A stretch of 64,000 bases of DNA from NCBI GenBank assembly GCA_021826315.1, contig JAKAZZ010000002.1, forward strand, positions 26,400 to 90,399, written 5' to 3'. Both the position numbers and the translations under genes were made by a program. Every line of letters begins with the position of its first letter. Positions within the stretch are counted from its first letter, which is position 1. The notes beneath the pieces are model-generated. The model was not told where the DNA came from and made no database searches. It saw only the letters and a program-made list of their open reading frames with translations. Of this stretch, positions 1 through 10,013 are shown piece by piece. The DNA comes from Actinomycetes bacterium. Its GTDB lineage: Bacteria; Actinomycetota; Acidimicrobiia; Acidimicrobiales; Acidimicrobiaceae.

Positions 1-2592
1 TCGAATGGCTTCGCGACTAACTCGCTCTACGGATTCGTCTCCATGCTCGATGGCCTTCTCGAAGAGTTTCAGCCGAGCCACTTCGCTGTAGCGTTAGATC
101 GATTTGAACCAACCTTCCGTGATGAACTGAACGACAAATACAAGGGTCACCGACCTCCAACTCACCCGGCTCTCTTGGCGCAGTTGGAGATGATGGAGTC
201 TGTTCTCGACCAATTGTCTATTCCCAAGGTGTCTCACGCTGGCTTTGAGGCAGACGATGTAATTGCTACGTTGGCGGAACTTGGCGCTTCAGAAGACTTT
301 GAAGTGGTCGTCGTTACAGGAGACCGTGACTCCTTTCAGTTAGTTAGAGATCCATCAATTTGGGTGCTCTACAACAGGCGAGGGGTAAGCGACTACCAAA
401 AGATGGACGAAGCCGCGGTCCATGCAAAAGTTGGTACCACTCCGTTGCTATATCCCTTTCTAGCTGCAATGCGTGGTGATCCCTCCGACAACTTGAAGGG
501 CGTTACTGGCATAGGCGAAAAGACCGCGGCAAAGTTCGCGAATACCTATCAAGATGTTGAGACGTTATATGCAAACATTGACGCACTTTCACCAAAGATT
601 GCCCAAGCACTTCGAGACGAAGAGGAAAATCTTCGCCTCAATATGGCTCTAACTCCCCTGAAGAGGGATGTTCCGATCGGACTCTCGATGGGTGACCTAG
701 CACTTGGCGAATTTGATGTGGATAAGGCGAATCAATTCTTTGACTTTATAGAGTCCAAGCGGCTAGCTTCGCGAACGACTGCAGCTAGGTCGTACATTGG
801 AACTTCTGCAACGGCAGTTGCCCCTGCGCGTACCTCTATCAAGGTCGGGGTCGCTAAATCCATAGATGATGTTTTGGCTAAAGGTGATGGAGGCGTTGAA
901 AATGGTATTTCAGCTGCTTTCTTGGGGGAGGCCGGTCGCTCGCCAATCACAGCTATTTCTCTTGCCCGTCGTCTAAGTAGCGACACGTTTAGTTCGATCG
1001 TTATAGAGGTGCAAGACGATAGAGGCGATATGGGAGTATTGCTCGAAGCAATCGAAGGTGCCGAGTTAGTTGGCTTCGAGATGAAGGAGTTGCTAAGACG
1101 AATAGCAACGATTGGCCATCGCCTGCCCAAGGTTGCCCTTGACTTAGGCGTAGCCTCCTACTTGGTCGACTCAAATAGTGGACATTACCGCCAGAGTGAT
1201 GTTCTCACCACTTATCTCGTAGAAACTGAGATTGATGCGAGTGCATTTGGTGCAGAGGACAAAGATCAGGGCCAAGACCTCTTTTCACAGGGTAAAATCG
1301 ACCATCGCTCATTAGCACATTCGTCGGTCGCCGCTCTGTTGCTCGCTGACATTCTCCGAAAAGAACTTGAGGCGACAAAGGCAACGTGGCTGTACGACGC
1401 AATTGAGAACCCCTTACTTTTGGCCCTAGCGAAGATGGAAGCAGTTGGAGTTGCAGTCGATAAGCCTTATCTCCAGCATCTTGCTCAAGAGTTGACAAAC
1501 GAGGTCGCAACCCTAACTGTGAAGATTCATGAGTTGGCTGGCAAGAAGTTCAACGTCAATTCCACTAAGCAACTTGCCGAGGTGCTCTTCGTCGATCTTG
1601 GGCTTACGCCGCCCAAAAAGACTAAGACTGGATTCTCCACTGACGCCCAGACGTTAGAGAAGCTGTCAGATTCCCACCCGATCATCCCGGCGATTTCTCG
1701 CTATCGCGAGGTCGAGAAGTTGAGAAGTACATATGGAGAGTCGCTCATTGCTGAAGTCGCTGAAGATGGAAGGATCCACGCTACATTCAATCAAATGGTG
1801 GCACGCACCGGGAGATTGTCATCAGATCATCCGAATCTTCACAACATCCCAATCCGAAGTGACGACGGAAAAAAGTTTAGATATGCATTCGTCGCACCCG
1901 AAGGTCGGAAACTCATTGTCGCAGATTACTCGCAGATCGAACTTCGTGTAATCGCCCATTTGAGCGGTGACCCCGGTCTTCTTGAAGCGTTCTCGAGTGG
2001 ACAAGATATCCACACAGCTACTGCATCAAGAGTGTTTTCGGTGCCGACGAGTGATGTAACTGGATCTCAGCGTAGTAAAGCGAAGATGGTAGCGTACGGC
2101 TTGGCATATGGGATGGAAGCGTACGGCTTGGCGCAAAGGTTGAACGTTGACGTAAAAGAGGCCGAAGGTATTTTGAAGAGCTTCTTCGCTGCGTTTCCCA
2201 CTTTACGGCAATACATGGATGACGTCGTTGAATTGGCGGCAAAGCGAGGATATAGCGAAACCGAATATGGTCGACGCAGGCCGATGCCAGACCTTTCGAG
2301 CTCAATCTTTAGGGTCCGTCAGGCAGCTGAGAGACAAGCAATGAACTCCGTCATTCAAGGCTTGGCCGCTGACATCTTCAAGATCGCCCTTGTCAACCTA
2401 GATGAGCAGCTTGCTATGACTCCTGCTAAGACCGTGTTGCAGATTCATGACGAAGTCGTAGTTGAGGTAGATATCGATCGTGCTGAGGAGGTTGCCGCTA
2501 TTGTCGTCGAAACAATGGAAGGGGCTGCTTCACTGTCGGTTCCCCTCGTTGCGAATTGTTACATAGTTGACTCTTGGGGAGAGGCGAAATAA
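1..2592 (+). CDS. polA: DNA polymerase I, 5' end outside window
   Basis: Repair and Okazaki-fragment polymerase. The open frame runs to the first base of the window, and the residues before the first internal Met (NSLYGFVSML) match the conserved N-terminus of the family, so only the first few codons are missing. Order of parts: 5'-3' exonuclease/H3TH domain (about 1-790 nt), a degenerate 3'-5' exonuclease-like domain (about 850-1350), then the polymerase domain. Polymerase motif A (DYSQIELRVIAHLSGD) lies at about 1924-1971, motif B (RSKAKMVAYGLAYG) at about 2071-2112 and motif C (QIHDEVVVEV) at about 2440-2469. The acidic D-x-E of active proofreading domains is not visible. The dNTP-selecting position of motif B is Tyr (TAC at 2095) instead of Phe as in E. 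coli; both traits are common in actinobacterial PolA. No clear hairpin follows the stop. Confidence 0.97.
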   Translation, partial: SNGFATNSLYGFVSMLDGLLEEFQPSHFAVALDRFEPTFRDELNDKYKGHRPPTHPALLAQLEMMESVLDQLSIPKVSHAGFEADDVIATLAELGASEDFEVVVVTGDRDSFQLVRDPSIWVLYNRRGVSDYQKMDEAAVHAKVGTTPLLYPFLAAMRGDPSDNLKGVTGIGEKTAAKFANTYQDVETLYANIDALSPKIAQALRDEEENLRLNMALTPLKRDVPIGLSMGDLALGEFDVDKANQFFDFIESKRLASRTTAARSYIGTSATAVAPARTSIKVGVAKSIDDVLAKGDGGVENGISAAFLGEAGRSPITAISLARRLSSDTFSSIVIEVQDDRGDMGVLLEAIEGAELVGFEMKELLRRIATIGHRLPKVALDLGVASYLVDSNSGHYRQSDVLTTYLVETEIDASAFGAEDKDQGQDLFSQGKIDHRSLAHSSVAALLLADILRKELEATKATWLYDAIENPLLLALAKMEAVGVAVDKPYLQHLAQELTNEVATLTVKIHELAGKKFNVNSTKQLAEVLFVDLGLTPPKKTKTGFSTDAQTLEKLSDSHPIIPAISRYREVEKLRSTYGESLIAEVAEDGRIHATFNQMVARTGRLSSDHPNLHNIPIRSDDGKKFRYAFVAPEGRKLIVADYSQIELRVIAHLSGDPGLLEAFSSGQDIHTATASRVFSVPTSDVTGSQRSKAKMVAYGLAYGMEAYGLAQRLNVDVKEAEGILKSFFAAFPTLRQYMDDVVELAAKRGYSETEYGRRRPMPDLSSSIFRVRQAAERQAMNSVIQGLAADIFKIALVNLDEQLAMTPAKTVLQIHDEVVVEVDIDRAEEVAAIVVETMEGAASLSVPLVANCYIVDSWGEAK

Positions 2593-2769
2593 TTAATGAT
2601 GGAACCCCGTCTCTTCATGGGTCTCTTGATAATTTGGCCAATTGTAAACCTCTGTTAACCATCGTTCGGTCGTTTCAGAGTGTGGAACTCGTTATGCTAG
2701 CTAATGGCGTATTTTAATTCTTTCGTTTAAATGCGCCTGAATACTACCTAAAGAAAGCGTTTTGTATAC

Positions 2770-4101
2770 ATGTCCGATTCGGTAATTATCCCCAGTGGCG
2801 AGGAAGAATCCTCCGAGCAGGGTGCACCGCGAGTTATTGCATTCAACGACCTCGGCGATCTTACGTTCGACGAAGCTATCGCGCAGACAATTGTGCGCTT
2901 TGATGATGGTGACATCGTCAAAGGAAAGGTCGTTAAGGTTGATAAAGACGAAGTCCTTCTAGACATTGGCTTCAAGTCAGAAGGCGTTATCCCAGCCCGC
3001 GAGCTATCCATTCGTCACGATGTCAACCCATTCGAGGTTGTTAAAGTTGGCGACGAGATAGAAGCTCTTGTCATCCAAAAGGAAGACAAGGAAGGGCGCC
3101 TTATCCTCTCGAAGAAGCGTGCACAATACGAGCGTGCGTGGGGTTCTATCGAGGAGATAAAGGAGCGAAACGGATCTGTAACCGGTGCAGTAATCGAGGT
3201 CGTCAAAGGCGGCCTGATCGTCGACATTGGTCTTCGTGGATTTTTGCCCGCATCTCTCGTTGAGACGAGGCGTGTTCGCGACCTTACTCCTTACATTGGC
3301 AAGGTCATGGAAGCCAAGATCATTGAGCTTGACAAGAACCGAAATAATGTTGTTTTGTCCCGTCGGGCTTGGCTCGAAGAGACCCAAAAGGGTCAGCGTG
3401 AGGCGTTCCTCGCCGATCTCGCCCCTGGCGACGTTCGTCGTGGAGTTGTCTCCTCGATTGTTGCATTCGGTGTCTTCGTAGATCTCGGTGGCATGGACGG
3501 CCTTGTACACGTCTCCGAACTCTCTTGGAAGCATGTTGACCATCCTTCTTCAGTCGTGCAAGTTGGCGATGAAATCGACGTTCAAGTTCTTGAGGTCGAC
3601 CGTGACAAAGAGAGAATCTCGTTGTCACTCAAGGCGACACAACGTGATCCATGGGCAGAGTTTGCATCAGCTCACAAGCCGGGCGAGCTAGTTTACGGCC
3701 GCGTCACGAAGCTTGTTCCATTCGGTGCTTTTGTTCAAGTTGCTGAAGGTATTGAAGGCCTTGTCCACATCTCTGAGATGTCCTTCCAGCACGTCGACTC
3801 TCCTGAGCACGTAGTTGAAGTTGGCGAAGAGCTATGGATTAAGATCATCGACATTGACCTCAGTCGTCGTCGCATCAGCGTCTCGATCAAGCAAGCAGCC
3901 GAGGGTGGCGAAGTTGCAGCCGAGTACCAAGACATCTATGGTGAAAGCGCATACGACGCCGATGGCAACTACGTAGGAAACTACGAGTTCGCAGGTGAGT
4001 TTGTTCCAGAATCCGAAGCTCAAGCTGCATGGCTTGAAGATCTCAAGGGTTACGGAAAGAACGCAGAGGGCGCAGAGGTCGTAGAGGGCGAAGAGGCGTA
4101 A
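2770..4101 (+). CDS. rpsA: 30S ribosomal protein S1
   Basis: Binds mRNA on the small ribosomal subunit during initiation. The 443-residue product holds four S1 (OB-fold) repeats at about residues 46-115, 135-200, 218-290 and 303-375; repeats 3 and 4 carry the well-conserved FGVFVDL / FGAFVQV and GLVHxSE signatures. Four repeats instead of six, with an acidic C-terminal tail rich in Glu and Ala, is the usual form in Actinomycetota. It is separated from polA by 177 bp, so it probably has its own promoter, and a strong terminator follows the stop. The ATG is preceded by a weak purine run (AAAGAAAG); no other start is better supported. Confidence 0.97.
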   Translation: MSDSVIIPSGEEESSEQGAPRVIAFNDLGDLTFDEAIAQTIVRFDDGDIVKGKVVKVDKDEVLLDIGFKSEGVIPARELSIRHDVNPFEVVKVGDEIEALVIQKEDKEGRLILSKKRAQYERAWGSIEEIKERNGSVTGAVIEVVKGGLIVDIGLRGFLPASLVETRRVRDLTPYIGKVMEAKIIELDKNRNNVVLSRRAWLEETQKGQREAFLADLAPGDVRRGVVSSIVAFGVFVDLGGMDGLVHVSELSWKHVDHPSSVVQVGDEIDVQVLEVDRDKERISLSLKATQRDPWAEFASAHKPGELVYGRVTKLVPFGAFVQVAEGIEGLVHISEMSFQHVDSPEHVVEVGEELWIKIIDIDLSRRRISVSIKQAAEGGEVAAEYQDIYGESAYDADGNYVGNYEFAGEFVPESEAQAAWLEDLKGYGKNAEGAEVVEGEEA

Positions 4102-4146
4102 ATCATTCGAGCCTTCGAGTGAAGTTCGCAAATTGAAGTTCTTATT

Positions 4147-4181
4147 GAACCGGACGCAAATGGCGTCCGGTTCTTTTTTTT
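4147..4181 (+). terminator. Rho-independent terminator of rpsA
   Basis: An 11-bp perfect stem (4147-4157 pairing with 4163-4173, GAACCGGACGC type) with a five-base loop is followed directly by a run of T residues. It lies 45 bp after the rpsA stop and ends that transcript before coaE. Confidence 0.9.
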
Positions 4182-4233
4182 ATTTACCATCAAGGTGCGA
4201 CAAAGTTGAATCGGTCCACTTTAGGATCGAATC

Positions 4234-4851
4234 ATGGCTTTAGTTGGACTAACGGGTGGAATAGGTTCTGGAAAGTCGGCAGTGGCCTCGATTTTGACGG
4301 CTCGAGGTTATCAGCTTGTCGACGCTGATTTGGTTGCTCGGTACGTCGTAGAGAAGGGTTCACCAACTCTGCTAAAGATTGTTGAGACCTTTGGCCCTGA
4401 TGTACTTACGCAAGAGGGATATTTGGATCGTCCAAAGCTCGGTGCGATCGTCTTTGGAGATAGTTCAAAGTTGGATAAGCTAAATTCGATTATCCACCCA
4501 GCTATAGCTGCTGAGATGCAGAGGCGTATTGAGGCTTCGCTTGAGTTAGATTCCCTGGGCATTGTCTTTGTCGATATTCCTCTCCTTGTTGAGACAGGTG
4601 GCAAGGACCGTTATCGTCTTGACTACGTAGTGGTCGTCGACGTACCACGCGAGACGCAGTTGCACCGCCTCACTCGTATAAGGGCGCTTAGTGAAGATGA
4701 AGCCAGCGCGAGGATCAATTCGCAAGCAAAGCGGGAGGACCGCTTAGCGATGGCTGATTTCATAGTCGATAATACGGGTTCGCTCTCCGACCTTGATGAG
4801 CGTGTGGATGAGATGCTCGCTCAATTACTGAGAGCAATTGAGCGCGGTTAG
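4234..4851 (+). CDS. coaE: Dephospho-CoA kinase
   Basis: Catalyses the last step of coenzyme A synthesis, phosphorylating the 3'-hydroxyl of dephospho-CoA with ATP in the cytosol. The P-loop GLTGGIGSGKS is at residues 5-15, and the lid/CoA-binding core contains DADLVAR and the DIPLLVETGG segment typical of the family. Length (205 aa) is normal for the single-domain enzyme; there is no C-terminal DUF fusion as in mycobacteria. It follows the rpsA terminator and is 34 bp upstream of uvrB, probably co-transcribed. AGGAT precedes the ATG. Confidence 0.95.
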   Translation: MALVGLTGGIGSGKSAVASILTARGYQLVDADLVARYVVEKGSPTLLKIVETFGPDVLTQEGYLDRPKLGAIVFGDSSKLDKLNSIIHPAIAAEMQRRIEASLELDSLGIVFVDIPLLVETGGKDRYRLDYVVVVDVPRETQLHRLTRIRALSEDEASARINSQAKREDRLAMADFIVDNTGSLSDLDERVDEMLAQLLRAIERG

Positions 4852-4885
4852 ACATTTATCTTTTTCCATCCTTTAGGCTTATAAC

Positions 4886-6889
4886 GTGACTCAATTCAAG
4901 GTGGTTTCTTCCTATCAACCAGCAGGTGATCAACCTAATGCAATCGCGGAATTGGCGGCCGGAGTAGAAGCCGGTGAGAAGTTTCAGACGTTGCTGGGCA
5001 TTACCGGTTCGGGTAAGAGCGCAACTATTGCCTGGACGATAGAGAAGGTACAAAGGCCAACCCTTGTGATCGCTCCGAACAAGTCACTAGCAGCTCAACT
5101 TGCTAGTGAGTTCAGAGAGTTTTTTCCTGAAAATAGAGTTGAGTACTTTGTTTCGTACTACGACTATTACCAACCTGAGGCATATCTACCTTCATCGGAT
5201 ACTTATATCGAGAAAGACTCGTCGGTAAACGACGAGATCGATCGCCTTCGTCACTCAGCTACCTCGGCTCTGCTAACGAGGCGCGATGTTATCGTTGTAG
5301 CGTCAGTCTCGTGTATCTATGGACTCGGATCACCGATCGAGTATCAGGATCGTATTGTTCACCTCCAAGTAGGGGAACAATACGATATGCGTCACGTACT
5401 CCGTAGGTTGGTCGATATTCATTACGATCGAAATGACGCTAACTTGCTTCGTGGCAAATTTAGGGTCCGGGGGGACACGCTAGAAGTCCATCCAGCTTAC
5501 GAGGAGTTCTGCTACCGTTTTGAATTTTTTGGCGACGATCTCGAAGCTATTTTCACCTACGATCCATTGACGGGTGAGATCCTTTCGCAACTCGATGAGT
5601 ACGTCATATTTCCTGCGACCCACTATGTGGCCGGTGACGAAACGATGCGCAGAGCGATCTCCTCAATTGAGAAGGAGCTAGCTCAGCGCCTCAAGGAGTT
5701 TGAGACCGAGGGGCGACTCTTAGAGGCACAACGACTTAGAATGCGGACCGAATTTGATCTAGAAATGATGGCAGAAGTCGGATTTTGTAACGGGATTGAG
5801 AACTACTCGCGCCACTTGGACGGTAGGAATCCAGGCGAGCCTCCCTTTACTCTTTTGGACTACTTTCCTAAAGATTTCCTGCTCGTTATAGATGAGTCTC
5901 ACGTTACCGTTCCCCAGTTGCATGCTCAACACGCTGGCGATCGAAGTCGAAAGGAGAATTTGGTTGACTTTGGTTTTCGCCTTCCTTCGGCCCTTGACAA
6001 CCGCCCTCTTCGATTTGAAGAGTTCTATGAGCACGTAAATCAAGCGATCTTTTTGTCGGCGACGCCATCTGCATACGAGATGAATCAATCATCGCGCATC
6101 GTTGAGCAGATCGTTCGTCCAACCGGTCTTTTGGACCCCAAGGTAGTAGTTCGCCCCACCAAGAATCAGATCGATGACCTGATCGGCGAGATTAGAGGTC
6201 GGATCGAAGTCGGGGATCGGGTAATCGTCACCACTTTAACTAAAAAAATGGCTGAGGACCTTACCGACTACTTACTTGAGCAGGGATTACGTGTTCGGTA
6301 TCTTCACTCAAATATTGATACTCTCGAGCGAGTCACTATTTTGCGCGATCTAAGGCTCGGTGAATTTGACGTCATAGTGGGTATAAACCTACTTCGTGAG
6401 GGTATTGACTTGCCCGAGGTCTCGCTTGTGGCAATCCTCGACGCTGACAAGGAAGGATTCCTTCGCTCTGAGACGTCACTTATCCAGACGATCGGTCGAG
6501 CGGCTCGAAACTCCGATGGATATGTCATCCTTTACGCCGACCAAATTACGCGCTCGATGGCAAATGCAATGTCTGAGACTGAACGTCGCCGTGAACTGCA
6601 AATTGCCTATAACAGAGAGAATAACATCAACCCTACGACCATTCGTAAGGCGGTCACAGACATTCTTGACCAGTTACGCCCCTCGAAGAGTGCGCCGCTA
6701 CCAAACGCATCTAAAAAGAGTCGCCATGGTTCGGAGTATGCAAAGCTAAACGCTGGCGAGATCGTAGGGTTGATACAAACCCTCGAAGCCGAGATGGCTG
6801 AGGCTGCGGCCGACCTTAGGTTCGAATACGCCGGACGGTTACGGGATGAGATCAAAGAGTTGAGAAAATACCTCAGCGACATTGGTTGA
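4886..6889 (+). CDS. uvrB: UvrABC excinuclease subunit B
   Basis: Damage-verifying helicase-like subunit of nucleotide excision repair, loaded by UvrA and cut-competent with UvrC. The start is GTG. The Walker A motif GITGSGKS is at residues 38-45, the DNA-clamping beta-hairpin region ([12 protein letters not shown]) at about 92-105, and the Walker B-like DESH at 336-339. Helicase motifs V/VI ([22 protein letters not shown]) are intact, and a C-terminal UVR coiled coil (about 625-660) is present for UvrC contact. The 667-residue length is normal. uvrA and uvrC lie within the next 14 kb, so the whole excinuclease is encoded here. Confidence 0.97.
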   Translation: MTQFKVVSSYQPAGDQPNAIAELAAGVEAGEKFQTLLGITGSGKSATIAWTIEKVQRPTLVIAPNKSLAAQLASEFREFFPENRVEYFVSYYDYYQPEAYLPSSDTYIEKDSSVNDEIDRLRHSATSALLTRRDVIVVASVSCIYGLGSPIEYQDRIVHLQVGEQYDMRHVLRRLVDIHYDRNDANLLRGKFRVRGDTLEVHPAYEEFCYRFEFFGDDLEAIFTYDPLTGEILSQLDEYVIFPATHYVAGDETMRRAISSIEKELAQRLKEFETEGRLLEAQRLRMRTEFDLEMMAEVGFCNGIENYSRHLDGRNPGEPPFTLLDYFPKDFLLVIDESHVTVPQLHAQHAGDRSRKENLVDFGFRLPSALDNRPLRFEEFYEHVNQAIFLSATPSAYEMNQSSRIVEQIVRPTGLLDPKVVVRPTKNQIDDLIGEIRGRIEVGDRVIVTTLTKKMAEDLTDYLLEQGLRVRYLHSNIDTLERVTILRDLRLGEFDVIVGINLLREGIDLPEVSLVAILDADKEGFLRSETSLIQTIGRAARNSDGYVILYADQITRSMANAMSETERRRELQIAYNRENNINPTTIRKAVTDILDQLRPSKSAPLPNASKKSRHGSEYAKLNAGEIVGLIQTLEAEMAEAAADLRFEYAGRLRDEIKELRKYLSDIG

Positions 6890-6914
6890 TCGCTGTGACT
6901 CCGAAAGGATAGTT

Positions 6915-7553
6915 TTGTCACATATTTTTCTACCGAAGACCCTCGAAGCCGTAATGGACCCAATTGGCGGCGTCGTAGATGCTGGCCATCCAATGCGCGC
7001 GGTTGTCAAGGGGGCGGCCTTTGGTGATGGAAGTTGGAACGGCGTACGGGCAAAGAAGGTAGCTGACCTCTTTGATTCAATGGCGCTTGAATGGAAAGAT
7101 CGAGAAAATGAGGGCTGTTCGATTGTGATGGACTCTTTTGATCGTATCCAGTTCACGACGGGGCGCGTTCTAGAGGTTGGATGCGGAACTGGAGAGGTTC
7201 TCGAGGTGCTCAAAGGGTACTTCGATGAGGCTATTGGAATTGATATCTCTAATGCGATGCTTCGCAATTCAAATTACCCCCAAGCAGATCAGGCAAATTG
7301 CGACGGCGCCCACCTTCCCTTTCCATCAGCCAGCTTTGACGCCGTTGTGATCGTGAATTCCCTGTTGTTTCCATCGGAGGTCGATCGCGTTTTAAAGGTA
7401 GGAGGAACATGCTTCTTCGTCTCTACGAAGGGAGCAGGAACCCCCATCTACCTTTCCCCTTATGACGTTCGAAGAGTACTTGGGGTAAAGTATCAAGCCT
7501 TTACTTCGGCCTCTGGAAACGGAATTTGGACCGCTTTGCACAAGAGCGCATAG
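6915..7553 (+). CDS. Class I SAM-dependent methyltransferase
   Basis: Predicted methyltransferase of the Methyltransf_11/25 type; substrate unknown. Motif I (VLEVGCGTGEVLEVL) and the downstream acidic motif (AIGIDIS) mark the SAM pocket, and a later hydrophobic strand VVIVNSLLF fits motif IV. I place the start at TTG 6915 because GAAAGGA lies six bases upstream. An in-frame TTG at 6882 would overlap the end of uvrB and has no ribosome binding site of its own. Resulting length is 212 aa. It is 16 bp from the NYN-domain gene, suggesting a uvrB-methyltransferase-NYN transcript. Confidence 0.75.
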   Translation: MSHIFLPKTLEAVMDPIGGVVDAGHPMRAVVKGAAFGDGSWNGVRAKKVADLFDSMALEWKDRENEGCSIVMDSFDRIQFTTGRVLEVGCGTGEVLEVLKGYFDEAIGIDISNAMLRNSNYPQADQANCDGAHLPFPSASFDAVVIVNSLLFPSEVDRVLKVGGTCFFVSTKGAGTPIYLSPYDVRRVLGVKYQAFTSASGNGIWTALHKSA

Positions 7554-7569
7554 TTGAGAGGTTCGTTTT

Positions 7570-8481
7570 ATGGACGGTAGATATGCCGTTTTTGTAGATG
7601 CTGGATACCTATGGGCCGCTGGTATTACTGCAGTCTTTGGTGATAGCAAAGAGGTGGAGAGTTACAACCGATCAAATGTCAAGATCGATTACCGCGACTT
7701 GATTCACATGATAAAAAGCTTCTCCAAGAAGATGGCTAACGATCGTGAACTACTCCGCGTCTATCGGTATGACGCTGCTCCTGATCGGGTGCCTACCAAA
7801 GAGCATCAGAAGATCAATGTCTTACCTGAGGTAAAAACGCGAATAGGTCATTTGACTGCAAATGGAGTACAAAAGAACGTAGACACGATGTTGCTACTTG
7901 ACCTCAATGCACTAGCTAGGCAAAATTCGATTTCAACTGCGGTTATTTTAGGAGGAGATGGTGACTTTGTCGAAGGCGTCGCTACAGCTCAAAGCTTCGG
8001 CGTAAAGGTCTACATAATGGCGATTGGAAGTGACGGTAACTCCCTCTCGCCGGAACTGCGTGCCGAGGCAGACGACGTTCTCCTTTTGGGCAGGAGCGAT
8101 TTGACTAAGTACTTCACGCTTCCGCCGAAACCCCAAACGGCGAAGCCTAAGTGGGCACCATTAGAGCTCATTGGCTCTGAATCGGTTGAGATCGCTGTTG
8201 AACAGGAGGCGGTGTACCAGCCTCGAAGTGAACAAGTTACAACGCAGGATGTGGCGATAGTCGGTGGGAACTTCGCCCGTAGGTACAAGATGATGGCTAG
8301 TGCTGGTGAGGTTGAAAGTACGTTGCGGAGCAAGCCTCAGGTTCCTGATAGTACGCACTTTCGTCTTCTGCGCTATACGTTAGAGTACTTTGATATGCCA
8401 TGGGGCACGCTTTTGCCCTCTCACTTGGCTGAAGCTATGCGCGAAGGATTTTGGCTCGAGCTCGAAGGAAGGGCTAAGTAA
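7570..8481 (+). CDS. NYN-domain (LabA/DUF88-type) protein
   Basis: Predicted PIN-like nuclease-fold protein. The N-terminal half (about residues 1-175) has the NYN signature: VFVDAGYLW at the start, then NVDTMLLLDL and VILGGDGDFVEGV, giving the clustered Asp residues that bind metal in this fold, and a final strand GVKVYIMAI. Family members act on RNA or in stress and clock regulation; no substrate can be named here. A linker of about 60 residues leads to a C-terminal segment (about 240-303) with helical, winged-helix-like spacing ending in GFWLELEGRAK, which I cannot assign. A terminator follows the stop. Confidence 0.75.
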   Translation: MDGRYAVFVDAGYLWAAGITAVFGDSKEVESYNRSNVKIDYRDLIHMIKSFSKKMANDRELLRVYRYDAAPDRVPTKEHQKINVLPEVKTRIGHLTANGVQKNVDTMLLLDLNALARQNSISTAVILGGDGDFVEGVATAQSFGVKVYIMAIGSDGNSLSPELRAEADDVLLLGRSDLTKYFTLPPKPQTAKPKWAPLELIGSESVEIAVEQEAVYQPRSEQVTTQDVAIVGGNFARRYKMMASAGEVESTLRSKPQVPDSTHFRLLRYTLEYFDMPWGTLLPSHLAEAMREGFWLELEGRAK

Positions 8482-8544
8482 GAAGCTTGTGTCTTATCCC
8501 CGAAGCGTTCAAGATGGCCAATCTGGAACTGCTGAAATAGATAG

Positions 8545-8592
8545 AGGCCCGTAGCACGCAATAGCGAGCTACGGGCCTTATTGGTTTTTTAG
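8545..8592 (+). terminator. Terminator after the NYN gene
   Basis: An 11-bp perfect stem (8545-8555 with 8568-8578, AGGCCCGTAGC) is followed by TATTGGTTTTTT. It sits between convergent genes, and the T run favours termination of the plus-strand transcript. Confidence 0.85.
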
Positions 8593-9956
8593 GCAGTTAT
8601 TTGCGTTGCAACAAGGGAGCGAGCCTCTTCGGTGTAACTATCCCGCACTGCAATCGCGTCGAAGCCAAGTTTTTCGAGGATAGATGCGCCAAAGACGGAT
8701 CGATAACCTCCAGCACAGTGGACATAGAGAGTCTGATCCTTTATGCCGTCGAGCTCACTATGGCGTTCGGACAAGTTGTGCACGGGAATATTGATCGCTC
8801 CAGGAATCGATGATTCCCGATTTTCGTTTTTACGCCTTACGTCTACGATCGGAGCCTTCTTCTTGGAGAGAGCTTCGGCGAGTCCCGGAAATGTAACGAG
8901 CTCCATCGAAGCTCTCTTTAGTACATTTGAGTCCGTCTTAGGAAAGAGGGTGTACCCGACGACGTTTTCGATTCCAATTCGTGCAAGCTGGCGCTTAGCT
9001 TCGAGTACTTGGGAGAGATCTGAGGCGACAAATGCAATCGCTTCGCCCCAAGGGTAGGTCCAGCCTAGGTAGGCAGAAAAACTGTTACTTATCCCTAAGG
9101 CTAAAGTTCCAACGATATGTTCGGCCGCGAAGGCTTCGCCGTCGCGAAGGTCCACTACGTATGCTCCATCGTTGATGAGTTTTGCAAGCTCGTCGTCTGA
9201 TAGTAGCGATGGTAGTGAATCAAAGTATGACGATGGACCCGATTGGTTCAACGGTCCCATATGTGCATAATAAGCCGGCCACTCATCGAGGCCGGCGAGG
9301 AGTGTCTCTTTGAATTCGTCCTCATCGGTTATGGTAAGAGCGAAGTTGTACTCCTTTTCTTCACCGATAGTCGAACTGTTAGAAACTTCGCACGTGTTCG
9401 AGGAGCAGAATGATCCAAAGCCATGGGTAGGAGCTACAGCAAATTCATCTGGAAGGGTAGCGGCGAGGTGGTTGACGCTGCGGAATTGGCTTCGAGAAAG
9501 AAAGTCAACCAAGTCGGGGCCGAGTAGATCAGGGCGCCCTACAGATCCGTATAATAGCGACCCACCTGAGAATATCGTTCCACTGCCGTCTTTTCCTCTT
9601 ACTTCAAACGAAATGTGGGTGGGTGTATGGCCGGGTGTGGCGATAACTTTAAGATTTAGCTCTCCAATATTCATGGTAAAGCCATCGGAGACGCCAACGC
9701 GCTCGAACGAAACTTCATCTTTTTCGTTTACGAGGTAAGGTACTCCAAGCAGTGTCGCCAATTCGTATCCACCAGTCACGTAATCGTTGTGCATGTGTGA
9801 TTCGGCTATAGCTACGATCTCAACACCAGCGTTACTTGCAGCCTCGATTACACGTTCGATGTCGCGTTGCGGATCAATTACTAGAGCTTTTTGTCCGTCG
9901 TGGACGATGTAACTTCTATCTCCAAGTTCTGGAGTGCTTAGGATGATTGTCTCCAT
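8589..9956 (-). CDS. Metallo-beta-lactamase/rhodanese fusion (persulfide dioxygenase-like)
   Basis: A 455-aa fusion of an MBL-fold hydrolase (about 1-220) with two rhodanese domains (about 270-350 and 365-450), an arrangement linked to persulfide/sulfane-sulfur handling. The metal motif reads H54-x-H56-N-D58-Y59 (SHMHNDYVTGG) instead of HxHxDH, and the later Asp position reads SGGSLLYG, so the metal site differs from classical ETHE1/PDO enzymes. The first rhodanese domain lacks a catalytic Cys. The second has CAGGYR with Cys at about residue 414. The start is ATG 9956, chosen over 10013 because AGAGAGGAT precedes it. It is divergent from tauE with a palindrome-rich gap between. Confidence 0.85.
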   Translation of the reverse strand: METIILSTPELGDRSYIVHDGQKALVIDPQRDIERVIEAASNAGVEIVAIAESHMHNDYVTGGYELATLLGVPYLVNEKDEVSFERVGVSDGFTMNIGELNLKVIATPGHTPTHISFEVRGKDGSGTIFSGGSLLYGSVGRPDLLGPDLVDFLSRSQFRSVNHLAATLPDEFAVAPTHGFGSFCSSNTCEVSNSSTIGEEKEYNFALTITDEDEFKETLLAGLDEWPAYYAHMGPLNQSGPSSYFDSLPSLLSDDELAKLINDGAYVVDLRDGEAFAAEHIVGTLALGISNSFSAYLGWTYPWGEAIAFVASDLSQVLEAKRQLARIGIENVVGYTLFPKTDSNVLKRASMELVTFPGLAEALSKKKAPIVDVRRKNENRESSIPGAINIPVHNLSERHSELDGIKDQTLYVHCAGGYRSVFGASILEKLGFDAIAVRDSYTEEARSLVATQITA

Positions 9957-10013
9957 GGTCGTTATCCTCTCTTCAGGTTCAGCGTTGTCTATGCCACTTA
10001 TCGATCTGTTCAT

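Noticed and set aside
3004..3543. 179-codon minus-strand frame inside rpsA
   Set aside because: Shadow of the strongly conserved S1 coding sequence on the other strand.
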